64,000 nt of DNA from MFD09286-c1 sp963701015 (GCA_963701015.1 OY969556.1:2666001-2730000), one strand, 5' to 3'; positions 10,989 to 22,180 are shown, counted from the first letter of the stretch. A program made the numbers and translations. The notes: generated by a model from the letters alone, not told the origin.

Positions 10989-13900
10989 ATGAATTCTATA
11001 TTCAAATGGTTCATTAAACATAACCAATATAAGAAAATATTGATATTGGTTCCCTTGCTTTTGTATTCTACCTCAATATTTTGCCAATCAACAAAATTAA
11101 AATTTCAATCAATACGGCAAGGACTTTCGAACCAATATGTAAGGTGTATTCTGAAAGATAGTCAAGGTTTTATTTGGTTCGGTACACAAAACGGACTTAC
11201 CCGTTATGATGGAGTAAACTTTGTTGTTTATGAAAACATTCCTGGTGATACGAATAGTTTATGTTATAACAATATTAGTTATTTATATGAAGATGTAAGC
11301 AAAAATCTATGGGTAGGTACTTTTATTGGATTGAATTTATATAATAGAGAGAGAAATAATTTTAACCGTATCACTCAACTTCAAAGCACTTCAGTAAGTT
11401 CTATCTGTGAAGATAAGGATAAAAATATATGGATTGGTTCCATAGGTAGCCGTTTAACAAAATATAATTTACAGAAGAATAAAGCTGAAAATTTTACCAG
11501 TGCTCATCCTGATATTGCTACTATAAATTCGAATCACATTACTAGTTTGTTGATTGATAATAAAAACAGACTTTGGATAGGATCATGGAATGGCCTGTGC
11601 CTTATGGATACAAAGGGAAAGATTATCCAAAGTTTTCAAACAAAACCTAACGACCCTGAAAGTTTAAGCGATAACTTTATCAATAACCTTTTGATTGAGA
11701 ATGACAGCGCTTTATGGATAGGTACCATTTATGGAGGTTTAAACAAATTAATAATCAATGATAAAAAATTTAGGTTTAAGCACTTTAAAATTGATAACAA
11801 TAATAAACCTTCCACAATTTTATTCGCTTTTGCTGATAAACATAATTTTCTTTGGATTGGAACCGAAAATAATGGTTTGTTACAATTTAATACAAGCTCG
11901 GGTACTGTTGAACATTATTTATACGAAGAAGGAAATCCATATACATTAAGTAGTAATTTAATACGTTCAATTTATATTGATGATTTAAATATTCTTTGGG
12001 TAGGAACAATAGGTAGAGGCGTTAATATAAATGATGAAAGAAGGAATAGATTTGAATCATATCGTAAAAATCCTTATGCTAGTCAAACTCTTTGTGGTGA
12101 TGGTGTTCGTTGTTTTGCAGAAGATAAAAATGGACTTATTTGGATTGGTACTTACGATGGTATTTGCACGTTTAATCTTATAACAAAACAGTTTAATAAA
12201 GTTTTATCCCAGGAAAAAGGGACTTTAACTACAAATGCCATTAACTCGATGGTTTTTGATTCAGAAGGAAATTTATGGGTTGGCACATTAGATAAGGGTA
12301 TTGACTGTTTTAATAAAAACCTTGCAAAAATTGGTAACTTTAAAATTAAAGGGATACGACAAGGTGTTGGAAATAAAATTAATACACTATATATTGATAA
12401 AAGAAACAACCTGTGGGTTGGTACTTCCGGTTCAGGTCTTTTACAATACGATAAGTTACATAAATCATTCAATCAAATATCGGATGAATCAAATGGCATA
12501 CATCCGTGGGATTTTGGTTATGTATTCCCAATCCTGGAAACTTCAGATCATACTATTTGGGTAGGAACAGCTTATGGATTGTTTTGTTTAACAGAATCAG
12601 GCAATAACAAATATTCTATTAAAGTTTATAACAGTTCTAATTCACCCGGGAAAATTCATAGTAATTATATTACTAGTTTATTCGAAGACCAAAACAAAAA
12701 CCTTTGGTTAGGTAGTCTTGATCAGGGATTGTTTTTATATAACAAAAGAAAAAATTCCTTTATCTCATTCACAAAAAAGGATGGATTGCCTAGTAATTCA
12801 ATACTAGGTATGTTAAATGATGATTTCGGTAATTTATGGATCAGTTCAGATAAAGGAATATCAAAGTTTAAAATATCATCAAAGAAATTTACCAATTATA
12901 CTGAAAAGGATGGTTTAGTATCGGATGAATATAATAGTAACAGTTGTCTGAGAAGCAGTGACGGAATGTTTCTTTTTGGTTCCAATGAAGGGTTTAGTTG
13001 TTTTTATCCGGGAAAAATAAAAAACAATACATCGGTTCAAAAAGTACTTTTAACTGATTTCAAGCTTTTTAACGAGTCGGTTCCAATCGGAACAAAAGAT
13101 TCTCCTTTAACAAAATGTATAAGCGAAACCCACAAAATTACTTTGAAGTATAACCAGTCAATGTTTACCATCAATTTTATTGCATTAAACTATATACAGG
13201 GCTCGAAAAGTAAATATGCGTATATTCTTGAAGGACTTGAAAATAAATGGAATATAGTTGAAAATAAAAATTCTGCCGCATATAACTACGTAAAACCCGG
13301 AAAATATTTGTTTAAAGTAAAAGGTTCAAACAATGATGGTATATGGAATAATACACCTACTGTATTAGAAATTGTTATTCTTCCTCCAATTTGGGAGACT
13401 ATATGGGCATATTTGTTATATTTTCTGATTGTTATATTTATAATTTTCGCAATTATTCGATTTAGAGTGACAAGAGTAAAGCAAATTCATTTGGCTGAAT
13501 TAAACCAAATGAAATTACAATTCTTTGCAAATATTTCACATGAATTAAGGACACCTTTGAGTTTAATCATTTCTCCAATAGAAAATATATTAGCTTTTGC
13601 AAAGGAGAATAAAGAAATTACGAGGCAGCTTGAATTGATTTACAAAAATTCAAACAGATTGTTCAGACTTGTTAATGAAATTATGGACTTTTCGAAAGCT
13701 ACAGAAAGCAAACTCACAATATCGGTTCAATACGCTGATATTGTTAAGTTTATACAAGAACTTTCATTCTTTTTTAGTGATGAAGCTTCACGCAGACAGA
13801 TTATCTATACTTTTGAATCTGAGCCATCAAGCATTGAAGCTTGGTTTGATCGTGATAAGTACGAAAAAATTATTTTGAATTTACTTTCCAATGCTTTTAA

Positions 13901-15116
13901 ATTTACGCCTGATAATGGTACTATTCATATAATGATAGAAAAGCTGAGTTCGAATAGTATTCAATTAAAACAGAAAGAATATAACAAAACTATACTTTCA
14001 TCAAAAGAATTATTAAAAATATCTATAATTGATAATGGTAAGTGGATATCTCCGGTTGATATAAATAAAATCTTTAATAGGTTCTATCAGGGGAATAACG
14101 AAGATTATACATACCAAACCGGTACAGGAATTGGTTTATCGCTTACTAAAACCCTGGTAGAACTACATCATGGTAATATTTCTGCTACCAGTGAAAAAGG
14201 TAAAGAAACTTGCTTTACAATTTTAATGCCATTAGGAAACAATCATTTCAAAAAGGAAGAAATTATTATGGAACCTTTTGAAATAAGGTCAACTATGAAC
14301 TATGCACCTATTGCTCCAATAGAATTAAACAAGGAAATTAAAATACCACAAAATGCACCTACAATATTACTGGTTGAGGATAATTTTGAACTACGGAAAT
14401 ATATAGTTACTTCACTTTCATCCAACTATAAAATTATTGAAGCGGGCGATGGAGAATCAGGATTTAAACTTGCTACTGAAAATGTTCCCGATTTAATAAT
14501 TAGCGATATTATAATGCCTGTTCTCTCAGGTATTGAACTTTGCAACCAACTCAAAGAGAATATCATTACAAGTCATATTCCAATTATTTTACTTACTGCC
14601 AAAATTACTTTGCAAGACAAAATTATTGGTATTGAAACTGGCGCTGATGCATATATTACCAAACCTTTCAATGTTAAATATCTTGAAGTTGTAGCCAAAA
14701 ACCTTATTGAGTCCAGGAAGAAACTTTTTCAACGCTTTAGTCAGGATGTATATATTATGCCTAAAGAAATGAGTAATAACAAGCTTGATCAGAATTTTCT
14801 TGAAAATGTTATTAATTATATCGAAGATAATATAACCAGTGGCGAATTTTCAGTTGATGATCTTTCTTCTCATTTGTTAATGAGTTCAGGTCATGTGTGG
14901 AGAAAAGTAAAAGCGCTTACAGGATTACCTACCAATGAATTTATTCGTACCATAAGATTAAAAAGTGCAATAAAAATCATGGAGGAAGGCAATTTAAATA
15001 TATCCGAAATTGCGTTTAAGGTAGGATTTTCATCTCCAGCCTATTTTACCAAATGTTTTAGGGAACAATATGGAAAATCTCCTTCAGCTTATATTTCTAA
15101 TAAAAAGGTAAAATAA
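10989..15116 (+). CDS. Hybrid two-component system sensor/AraC regulator (HTCS) 2
   Basis: 1375 aa from ATG 10989, chosen over an in-frame TTG at 10950 because it gives a clean signal peptide (KKILILVPLLLYSTSIFCQ) and lies downstream of the -7 box. The layout matches HTCS 1: periplasmic propeller repeats, Y_Y_Y domain, one membrane helix near 805-825, kinase with His851 in NISHELRTPLS, receiver with Asp1173 in ISDIIMP and ITKPF, and an AraC-type C-terminus. One oddity is the ATP-binding G1 box, which reads DNGKW (residues 1015-1019) where DxGxG is expected. It lies tail-to-tail with the minus-strand susCD genes and is a good candidate regulator of them. Confidence 0.93.
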   Translation: MNSIFKWFIKHNQYKKILILVPLLLYSTSIFCQSTKLKFQSIRQGLSNQYVRCILKDSQGFIWFGTQNGLTRYDGVNFVVYENIPGDTNSLCYNNISYLYEDVSKNLWVGTFIGLNLYNRERNNFNRITQLQSTSVSSICEDKDKNIWIGSIGSRLTKYNLQKNKAENFTSAHPDIATINSNHITSLLIDNKNRLWIGSWNGLCLMDTKGKIIQSFQTKPNDPESLSDNFINNLLIENDSALWIGTIYGGLNKLIINDKKFRFKHFKIDNNNKPSTILFAFADKHNFLWIGTENNGLLQFNTSSGTVEHYLYEEGNPYTLSSNLIRSIYIDDLNILWVGTIGRGVNINDERRNRFESYRKNPYASQTLCGDGVRCFAEDKNGLIWIGTYDGICTFNLITKQFNKVLSQEKGTLTTNAINSMVFDSEGNLWVGTLDKGIDCFNKNLAKIGNFKIKGIRQGVGNKINTLYIDKRNNLWVGTSGSGLLQYDKLHKSFNQISDESNGIHPWDFGYVFPILETSDHTIWVGTAYGLFCLTESGNNKYSIKVYNSSNSPGKIHSNYITSLFEDQNKNLWLGSLDQGLFLYNKRKNSFISFTKKDGLPSNSILGMLNDDFGNLWISSDKGISKFKISSKKFTNYTEKDGLVSDEYNSNSCLRSSDGMFLFGSNEGFSCFYPGKIKNNTSVQKVLLTDFKLFNESVPIGTKDSPLTKCISETHKITLKYNQSMFTINFIALNYIQGSKSKYAYILEGLENKWNIVENKNSAAYNYVKPGKYLFKVKGSNNDGIWNNTPTVLEIVILPPIWETIWAYLLYFLIVIFIIFAIIRFRVTRVKQIHLAELNQMKLQFFANISHELRTPLSLIISPIENILAFAKENKEITRQLELIYKNSNRLFRLVNEIMDFSKATESKLTISVQYADIVKFIQELSFFFSDEASRRQIIYTFESEPSSIEAWFDRDKYEKIILNLLSNAFKFTPDNGTIHIMIEKLSSNSIQLKQKEYNKTILSSKELLKISIIDNGKWISPVDINKIFNRFYQGNNEDYTYQTGTGIGLSLTKTLVELHHGNISATSEKGKETCFTILMPLGNNHFKKEEIIMEPFEIRSTMNYAPIAPIELNKEIKIPQNAPTILLVEDNFELRKYIVTSLSSNYKIIEAGDGESGFKLATENVPDLIISDIIMPVLSGIELCNQLKENIITSHIPIILLTAKITLQDKIIGIETGADAYITKPFNVKYLEVVAKNLIESRKKLFQRFSQDVYIMPKEMSNNKLDQNFLENVINYIEDNITSGEFSVDDLSSHLLMSSGHVWRKVKALTGLPTNEFIRTIRLKSAIKIMEEGNLNISEIAFKVGFSSPAYFTKCFREQYGKSPSAYISNKKVK

Positions 15117-15142
15117 AAGCGCCACTCAAAAAGTGGCGCTTT
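15116..15142. terminator. Bidirectional terminator between HTCS 2 and susD
   Basis: A perfect 11-bp stem AAAGCGCCACT / AGTGGCGCTTT with a 5-nt loop begins at the HTCS 2 stop codon. It is A-rich on one side and T-rich on the other, so it can act for both converging transcripts. Confidence 0.85.
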
Positions 15143-15259
15143 CTCACTTAACCAAATGTGCTAACTACAACAACCATTTAACTAAATGAACAAAACTAAA
15201 TTTACTTAACCACTAACTCATTAATTAAAAATAGAATTATTTTTCATTTCATTAGTCAA

Positions 15260-17287
15260 TTAATATCCAGGGTTTTGATAAGCAGCTTTATCTGTTGAAC
15301 TCATATCTAAAGCATCAAGCTGTGCTTGTGGAATGGGACGCAGATAATTAAATGGCTGAATTGCACGTGTAAAAGTTGTTGGTGTATGCGCAGTATTAGG
15401 AGTGCCGCAAATTTTATAAGTATTTGCTAAATTGTTCCATTCCTGTGTACGTACCAAATCGAACCAGCGGTAACCTTCACCAAAATATTCTCGTGAGCGT
15501 TCAGCCAAAATATAGTCAATGGTTATTGCTGTTGGTGTAGCAGCCTTCATTGCAGCGCTATTATCAGCAACTTGAGCAGTATTTGCTCCGTTGTTCCATT
15601 TCCACATACCGGCACGTGCACGAATAACATTGATTAAGTCATAAGCAGCCTGACCAGAACTTGTAGTTGCACCTTCTACAGCAGCTTCAGCTGCAATAAA
15701 ATAAAATTCAGAGAATTTGGCAATAAACCAGGGACGGGTGCTTGCTGCATTTGGTTGTCCTAAACCTTTTCCGTTGTCAGTGCGGTATTCACCGAGCTTC
15801 CAAAGACCCGGATATACCGTCCTGTTAATTGCACTTGGATCCATTACATAATCAGCCCTTCCTGGTAATATACCAACGTGTACACTACTATTACCAGCTA
15901 CTGTATCACTATAATCAATTCCTGTTGTATCATTATTTAGGAAAGTCAAAATAGCGCCATCCAATGGAACTGTTAAATTATTTGCATTATATACCTGTGC
16001 CAAAGTTGGGGCGCTGCCAGCTTCCCAGTCGCCACGATAAACAGTTGTGAATGAACCATCCCAACGTGAATCATTGGTTTTATCAGCAAATGTATTAACT
16101 AATGCACCAATTGTAGGAGCCATACGCACCCATGGACGTCCCAAGGGCTGTGTAGCTATACGCTGAACTGGATTTATATTTGTATAACCTGTAAATTTCT
16201 TATTTGCAGGGACCCAATTAGTAAATGATGTTGACGAGGATGTAATAGATTGATAGCTCCATTGTACTGCCCAACCTGCAAAATTGTCCTGTGCACCGCC
16301 ACTTCCATAAGAAAGATCGGCTCCATTATAATATTGGTTTTGTTGAGTGTGGTCAGCCCATAACATTTCTTCACTGTTACGGTCGTTGATGGCCACATTA
16401 ACATCATAGTAGGTAGCCTGTAATTTATATGGGCCAGGATTATTAATAGCGTATGTTGCTAAATCGTATGCCTGTTGAAAATACCACTTGGCTGTTTGTC
16501 CGTTCGGATCGGTTCTGTCACACAACGGATAAGTGGGAATATTGTTTGGATTTTCAAGCCACCATGCGTAGGTAAGATAGGCTTTTGCCAAAAATAAACG
16601 GGCAACATTTTTAGTTACGGTTCCTGTTAAACGTGGATTTACCGGTAATGACTGAATTGACTTTAACAGGTCGGGGAAAATGGCTTGTGTATAAACTTCA
16701 GGAACGGTATTACGTATTGAAGCAGCCACAGTTGAAGTGTTAAACTTCAAAATGCCGGAACCTAAATCCAAGGGTACTCCACCAAAAGTTTGTACCAATA
16801 TAAAATAGTTAAATGCGCGGAAAAAGTTGGCTTCGGAAATAAGGGAAGTATCAATAACAATTTTCCCAGCCGCTTCATTCGTGGCAGTTGCATTCTCAAT
16901 TACACCACTAGCAGTGTTAATACTTGTAAATGCATTAGCCCAGGCCATACTTGCATCCGAATTTTGTGAATTAATTGGAGTTGGAGTACCACTGGTACTG
17001 GATAAATCAATAGTATTAAATGAAGCGCCAGCTCCACTTCCACCCCATGTGTATTCATCGGTACCGGTTTCGCAAGCATCATACCAGTACATATTTCCCC
17101 ATACATAGCGTAGGTTGGAATACAAAGCAGTTACACCACCTTGAACACCTTGTGAAGTACTGAAAAAATTAGGGGTGAAAACTGCACGAGGTTGTTCGTC
17201 CAAAATTTTAGAGCAACCCATCAGGAACAGAACCAGTAACAATGTTCCTATAAAAGCTTTTTTATGTATATGTTTCATTATTTTCAT
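15260..17287 (-). CDS. SusD/RagB-family glycan-binding outer-membrane lipoprotein
   Basis: 675 aa. The signal peptide ends in a lipobox (FLMGC), giving lipid attachment at Cys25, followed by SKILDEQPRAVF as is usual for SusD. The C-terminal part holds the SusD landmarks ILAERSREYFGEGYRWFDLVR and LRPIPQAQLD. SusD proteins cap the SusC transporter on the cell surface and bind oligosaccharide. The gene starts 2 bp after the susC stop codon on the same strand, so the two are co-transcribed. At 675 aa it is somewhat longer than average. Confidence 0.93.
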   Translation of the reverse strand: MKIMKHIHKKAFIGTLLLVLFLMGCSKILDEQPRAVFTPNFFSTSQGVQGGVTALYSNLRYVWGNMYWYDACETGTDEYTWGGSGAGASFNTIDLSSTSGTPTPINSQNSDASMAWANAFTSINTASGVIENATATNEAAGKIVIDTSLISEANFFRAFNYFILVQTFGGVPLDLGSGILKFNTSTVAASIRNTVPEVYTQAIFPDLLKSIQSLPVNPRLTGTVTKNVARLFLAKAYLTYAWWLENPNNIPTYPLCDRTDPNGQTAKWYFQQAYDLATYAINNPGPYKLQATYYDVNVAINDRNSEEMLWADHTQQNQYYNGADLSYGSGGAQDNFAGWAVQWSYQSITSSSTSFTNWVPANKKFTGYTNINPVQRIATQPLGRPWVRMAPTIGALVNTFADKTNDSRWDGSFTTVYRGDWEAGSAPTLAQVYNANNLTVPLDGAILTFLNNDTTGIDYSDTVAGNSSVHVGILPGRADYVMDPSAINRTVYPGLWKLGEYRTDNGKGLGQPNAASTRPWFIAKFSEFYFIAAEAAVEGATTSSGQAAYDLINVIRARAGMWKWNNGANTAQVADNSAAMKAATPTAITIDYILAERSREYFGEGYRWFDLVRTQEWNNLANTYKICGTPNTAHTPTTFTRAIQPFNYLRPIPQAQLDALDMSSTDKAAYQNPGY

Positions 17288-17289
17288 TT

Positions 17290-20200
17290 TTAAAAAGTTA
17301 AACTTATTCCCATCAAATAATTACGTGTTTGAGGCGAGTTGGTACCAATTGTCAACAATCGTGACAAGCTGCTTACAACACCACTTGTAGTGGGGGCAAG
17401 AGGAACAGCAGCATCCTGACTGGCGTTTGAGTTAGTTGTAGGATCCATACCTGATAGATTTTTGTATGGTGAAAAGAACACAAACGGGTTCTGAACGGTA
17501 ACATAAACACGTAATTTGCTAATACCTGCAGTTTTAACCCAATTTTGGGTAAAATCATAACCAAGAGTAATGTTACGTATCTTCAAATATGATGCATCAA
17601 AGTAACCAAGACTATTGGCATACATAGGATTGTCGCCACCTACACCGCCTGGTTTTGGAAAACTAGCGCCGGTATTCGTTGGTGTCCAATAATCAACATT
17701 TACGTTGTTACCCGATCGGGCATTCAAATTATTAAGATAGCTTTCGCCTCCATATAAATCACTGATAAGGATACCTCCGCGTTGATAATCACCAACAATA
17801 CTAAGGTCTAGTCCCTTGTAGGCTATGCGTGTATTGAAACCGCCCATAAAATCAGGATCGGCATTCATAATTTGCCTGTCATCTGAATTTATTACTCTTT
17901 TGGGTGTACCATCGGGGTTAAAACCGCCGTCATATTTAACCCTGACCATTCCAATATTTCCACCAGGTTGTTCTTTGGCCATTAAAGCTGAGTCTTTTTG
18001 TTGCCACAGGCCAATTTTTTTGTAATCATAAATTACATTAATAGGATGGCCTACAAACCACCAGTTACTCTGATCTTTTGTTTGTCCAGAAGCAAGGGCC
18101 GTTAGTTTGTTGCGGTTCAAATACAGGTTAAAACCAGCATCCCACCTAAGACCGTTAGGATTATCAATTATTGTACCATTGAGTGTTAATTCAAAACCTT
18201 TATTTTCGGTTGATCCGATATTAGCCGTATAATTACTTACACCAGAAGTATTGGGCAAATTAACATTCATTAATACATTATCAGTTGTCATTTTGTAATA
18301 CTCTATAGTACCTGTAAGTCTGTTTTTTAATAGAGCAAAGTCAATACCGTAATTCCATGTTTTTGAAAATTCCCAACCTAAATTAGTATTTGGTAACTGA
18401 GTCACATATAAGCCAGTTCCATAGGTTGAAGCGCCATAATTGTATGGCATAGTTGACAAAAGCCCAAGTGTTTTGTATGGGTCAATAGCCTGGTTTGATG
18501 TTTGTCCGTAACCTACGCGTAACTTCAACAAATTTACAAGTTCAACATCTTTTAAAAATGATTCCTGTTTAACATTCCAACCTGCAGATAAGGCAGGATA
18601 TGAATGCCACTGATGCCCTGATGCCAACCTCGATGAAGCATCGGACCTGTAAGTAGCGCTCAACATATATCGGTCGTTGAATGAGTACATTACGCGTCCC
18701 ATATAGGACATTAAACCCCATTGCTGATATTTCTGCTGACCTGGATCGGTAATTTGTTCACTTGAAACGGCCTTCTCCCATATTATAAAACTGGAATGCA
18801 TCGGCTGGAATATCTTTTGCACTTTCATATGACTGCCAAAATGTATTTTGTTCGGCTGAATATAGAAAAACTGCATCAATTTTATGTACTTCAGCAAAAG
18901 TACGGTCATAGCTCAATAGGTTTTCAATGGCTGTATTAATAGTGTGCTGGTTCTGGATAGTAGCAATTGATGGATTAGTAGGTGTGCCACTAAAAACACC
19001 ATATCCCTGGTAATCGCCATAATTATCTTGAATAAAGTTCAAACCAAGGTTAACACGGTATTTTAAACCTTCTACACCAGGTATTTTCACTTCACCAAAT
19101 AAAGAGTTATAGGTACCCATTTTTCTATCTTCATCAATATATTTATCGCCCAAACCATTCAACATTGTCTTGGTAACAATCTCCTGATTTCCGGATGTTG
19201 CTTGTTGATAATATTGTTTTAATGTGCCATCGGCATTATACTCTTTAACAAGTGGTGATTGTGGCAGAACCAGACCTACCGGATTTTTACTGGCACTCCC
19301 TGAGCCGTTGGTAATAGAAAAATTGCTTGTTGAATTTACGCCAAAACGTAAATATTTTCCAATTTCCTGATCACCTGTAAAGCGTAAAGAATAACGGGTA
19401 AAGTCTTGAAGTGGAACTACCCCCGAATTGTTATAGTAACCTGCGCTGAAGCTATAATGACCCTTGTCAGTAGAGCTTGAAATGCTAATATCATGGTTTT
19501 GTACTGTACCGGTCCTATATAATTGTTTTTGCCAATCGGTGTTTGTTGAGTCATTTTCATCAATTGTGTTTTTAATAATATTAGCAGCATGACGAAGTGC
19601 AGCAAATTGAGTACCGTTCATCATTGGATATCTTGAAAAGATATCTTGCACACCATAATACCCGTTGTAAGTAATTTGAGCTTCCTGACCTTTTTTACCA
19701 TTATATGTAGTTATTAATATAACCCCATTTGCGCCACGTGAACCGTAAATTGCGGTTGCCGAGGCATCTTTCAAAATATCAAGGCTCTTGATATCTGAGG
19801 GATTAATGTCACTAAGACTTCCCTGGAAAGGGATACCATCAAGAACAATTAACGGGTCGTTAGTTGCATTCAATGAACGTACGCCACGAATACGTATTTG
19901 CATTGTTGCGCCAGGTTGGCTATTGTTTTGTTGAAGATCGACACCCGCTACACGACCCTGAATAGCCTGTGTAATATCAGATGATGGAACTTCGCGTATT
20001 GTTTCAGCATTCACCGAAGCAACAGAACCTGTAACAGCTTCCTTCCTTTGAACACCATATCCGATAACAACTACATCCTCCATCTTTTTAATTTCAGGGG
20101 TCATTGAAACGTCAATTTTATTCTGATCAGTTATAGTAAACTTCTCGGAATTGTATCCAATAAAAGAAAAAACAAGAGAAGCATTCGGTTGTACTTTAAT

Positions 20201-20422
20201 AGTATATTTCCCGTCTGCATCAGTTGTTGTGCCAATAGTTGTACCTTCTACCACAACATTAACGCCCGGCATTGTTTGCCCTGTATTATCGGTAACTGTA
20301 CCGCTGACCTGAAGCCCCTGGGCAAAAACCGAAGCTGCAAAATTGATGGCAAATAGCATCATTACTAGCCTTTTCAGAGGAAGATAATGATAAAAACCCT
20401 TTTTTAATCTTTTTTGTTTCAT
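17290..20422 (-). pseudogene. SusC/RagA-family TonB-dependent transporter, frameshifted
   Basis: Two overlapping frames together make one normal-sized SusC of about 1040 aa. The first part (20422 to ~18770) has a signal peptide, a carboxypeptidase-regulatory-like domain (VSGTVTDNTGQTMPGVNVVV), a TonB-box region (EDVVVIGYG) and the plug. The second part (~18770 to 17290) continues the beta-barrel to the terminal LMGISLTF. The frame changes near 18764-18780, where ...FQFYNMG runs into a stop while KAVSSEQITDPG continues in the next frame. It may be a true disrupted gene or a single-base assembly error; the rest is well preserved and susD is intact. SusC imports oligosaccharides across the outer membrane. 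Confidence 0.88.
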
Positions 20423-20540
20423 AATTTAGTTAGTTTAATATTACTTTTAGTTAGTATAAATTAGTATGAAAGATTGAGAAGCTTTGCTACTAAAATGATA
20501 CAATTAATGGGCGATATTAAAAAATTGCCAACGAGCGGCC

Positions 20541-20579
20541 TATAAATATTCTCACATTGAGTATAAATATTCTCACATT
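20541..20579. promoter_or_regulatory. Direct repeat upstream of susC, candidate activator site
   Basis: TATAAATATTCTCACATT occurs twice (20541-20558 and 20562-20579), so the copies are 21 bp, two helical turns, apart. They lie about 120-160 bp upstream of the minus-strand susC start. AraC-type HTCS regulators often bind paired direct repeats with such spacing. Binding here is inference. Confidence 0.5.
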
Positions 20580-20741
20580 CATTAAATAAAGGCCATTTTA
20601 TGACTTTTTAATGTTAAAATAAGGCATATGAGATGCTTTTATTAAGATGGTTGTTATGCTTAAAACCAAGCGTTCTAATGAGTAACAAATGGAATTACTT
20701 GCAATTGTAACTTTATTGTGAAATGAATAAAACTATAAAAT

Positions 20742-20867
20742 CACTGGTGCGCACCCAATGCAGATTATGGCTGTTTGATAAGTTTACTAAGTTTTTGTAA
20801 TAATTATTCAACTTGTCGAATAATATAAGTAAATCCAGCTCTGCTATGCAGCCACGAAACATTGTGC
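20742..20867 (+). repeat. Decayed attC site (fossil) left of the array
   Basis: This stretch aligns along its whole length with the array's attC sites: ACCCAATGC, GTTTG, CTAAGTTTTTGT, CAACTTGTCGAA, AAGTAAATCC, TGCAGCCACGAAAC. The left core is lost and the right core reads ATTGTGC where GTTGTGC is expected, a single G to A change at 20861. It shows the array once reached further left. Confidence 0.75.
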
Positions 20868-20917
20868 CCAATTTAAAAGCCTGGCAATAATATTAATTTT
20901 TTTCTTAGTATTGTAAA

Positions 20918-21487
20918 ATGAATGAATTCGCAGATAAACTGAAGTTATTTGGATTAGAGGAAAGACAAGCTATAAAAATGTCGTCTATTTTTTCTACTCA
21001 AATAATATTAGAAAAAAATGATTTCTTATTAAGAGAAAAATCTGTTTGTGCACAAATTGGATTTATAATGACTGGAATGTGTCGTTATTATTACGTATCT
21101 GACAATGGAGAAGATGTTACCAGGTGGGTTTCTTTAGAAAACGAATTTGTATTTTCATTTGGAAGTTTTATTAAACAAACTAAAACCCATGAAAATATAC
21201 AGGCAATAATTCCTACAAAAATATTTGTCGCTTCAAAAGAGCAGTGGGACACTTTTTGTAAGAATGAAGAATTTGCCCGTTTTTTCTGGACAAAATCAAT
21301 AGAAGAATATTTAATTGAAATAGAGGCAAGGGTGTACTCATTAATTGCTTTAAACGCAAAAAACAGGTACGACATTTTAAAAATAAACTATCCTAAATTA
21401 GTACAAAACGTTCCTGATAAATACCTTGCATCAATATTAGGGATAAAGCCACGACACTTAAGCAGATTACGAGCAGGTACGAAATAG
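20918..21487 (+). CDS. Crp/Fnr-family transcriptional regulator
   Basis: 189 aa. The N-terminal two-thirds is a cyclic-nucleotide-binding-like beta-roll (GFIMTGMCRYYYVSDNGEDVTRW). The C-terminus is a short helix-turn-helix, VPDKYLASILGIKPRHLSRLR, matching the common Bacteroidota Crp-like subfamily (usually about 190 aa). The effector is unknown. It starts 51 bp after a decayed attC right core, so it may be a former cassette gene that became fixed. The outer-membrane gene 60 bp downstream is co-directional and may be its target. Confidence 0.85.
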   Translation: MNEFADKLKLFGLEERQAIKMSSIFSTQIILEKNDFLLREKSVCAQIGFIMTGMCRYYYVSDNGEDVTRWVSLENEFVFSFGSFIKQTKTHENIQAIIPTKIFVASKEQWDTFCKNEEFARFFWTKSIEEYLIEIEARVYSLIALNAKNRYDILKINYPKLVQNVPDKYLASILGIKPRHLSRLRAGTK

Positions 21488-21547
21488 ACATTTGTCCTTG
21501 TCCAGGTTTTTATAAACGGATAATTTTACAACTAATAATTTACGTTT

Positions 21548-22180
21548 ATGAAAATTAATAAATCTATATTTTGTCCTTTCGTTATTTTTCTGTTGACCGG
21601 CTTTTTGACCCAAGTTGAAGGTAATGTAATTACCCAATCCGATTCTTTAGGTACATTTTGGAATCCCAAACCACGAAATTATGAAGTTAAAGAAGCTTTG
21701 GAAATTGAATCGTTGTTCCCAATGTTTATTTATGGTGGGTATCATTTTGGAATTGGTTATAGGTATAAAAATATACGAATCAGGGTAAGTGTAATAAATG
21801 GTGGAAGTTATAATGTCGATGATCAGGCTGTTGGTAAGGTTTATAAAGGCTATCGACGTTATTATACAACTTCGCCGGGTATTTTTCTTGGATATAATAT
21901 TTGGAAGAACCTGGAATTATATGGTTATTATGAAAGGCACAAATTTGAAATAAAACAACTATCATCAAATGAAAAACAATATATTATTTCAAATGATTTT
22001 GGGATAGGAATTAGTTATCAATTTTTTATTGGACGATATATTTATATTCAGCCAGGTATTCATAGTTATTTCAGAGCAGAAAAATCAATAAATTTTACCA
22101 ACAATCAATTTTATTCTATTCCAACTTTTGAATTATCTCCTATTGTCAGACTTGGAGTAAGGCTTTGGAGAAAATATTAA
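21548..22180 (+). CDS. Predicted outer-membrane beta-barrel protein
   Basis: 210 aa with an N-terminal signal peptide (FCPFVIFLLTGFLTQVEG). The rest shows alternating polar and aromatic residues with many Tyr, Gly and Ile pairs (GIGYRYKNIRIRV; GIGISYQFFIGRYIYIQPGIH), and it ends in a strand with aromatic and charged residues (VRLGVRLWRKY). This is the pattern of a small outer-membrane barrel. No specific family is recognised. It sits between two decayed attC remnants together with the Crp-like gene and may be an old cassette cargo. Confidence 0.7.
   Translation: MKINKSIFCPFVIFLLTGFLTQVEGNVITQSDSLGTFWNPKPRNYEVKEALEIESLFPMFIYGGYHFGIGYRYKNIRIRVSVINGGSYNVDDQAVGKVYKGYRRYYTTSPGIFLGYNIWKNLELYGYYERHKFEIKQLSSNEKQYIISNDFGIGISYQFFIGRYIYIQPGIHSYFRAEKSINFTNNQFYSIPTFELSPIVRLGVRLWRKY

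Noticed and set aside
20527..20545. GCCAACGAGCGGCC as another left core with attC arm
   Set aside because: Only the first few bases resemble an attC; no centre or right arm follows and the site overlaps the susC upstream repeats.
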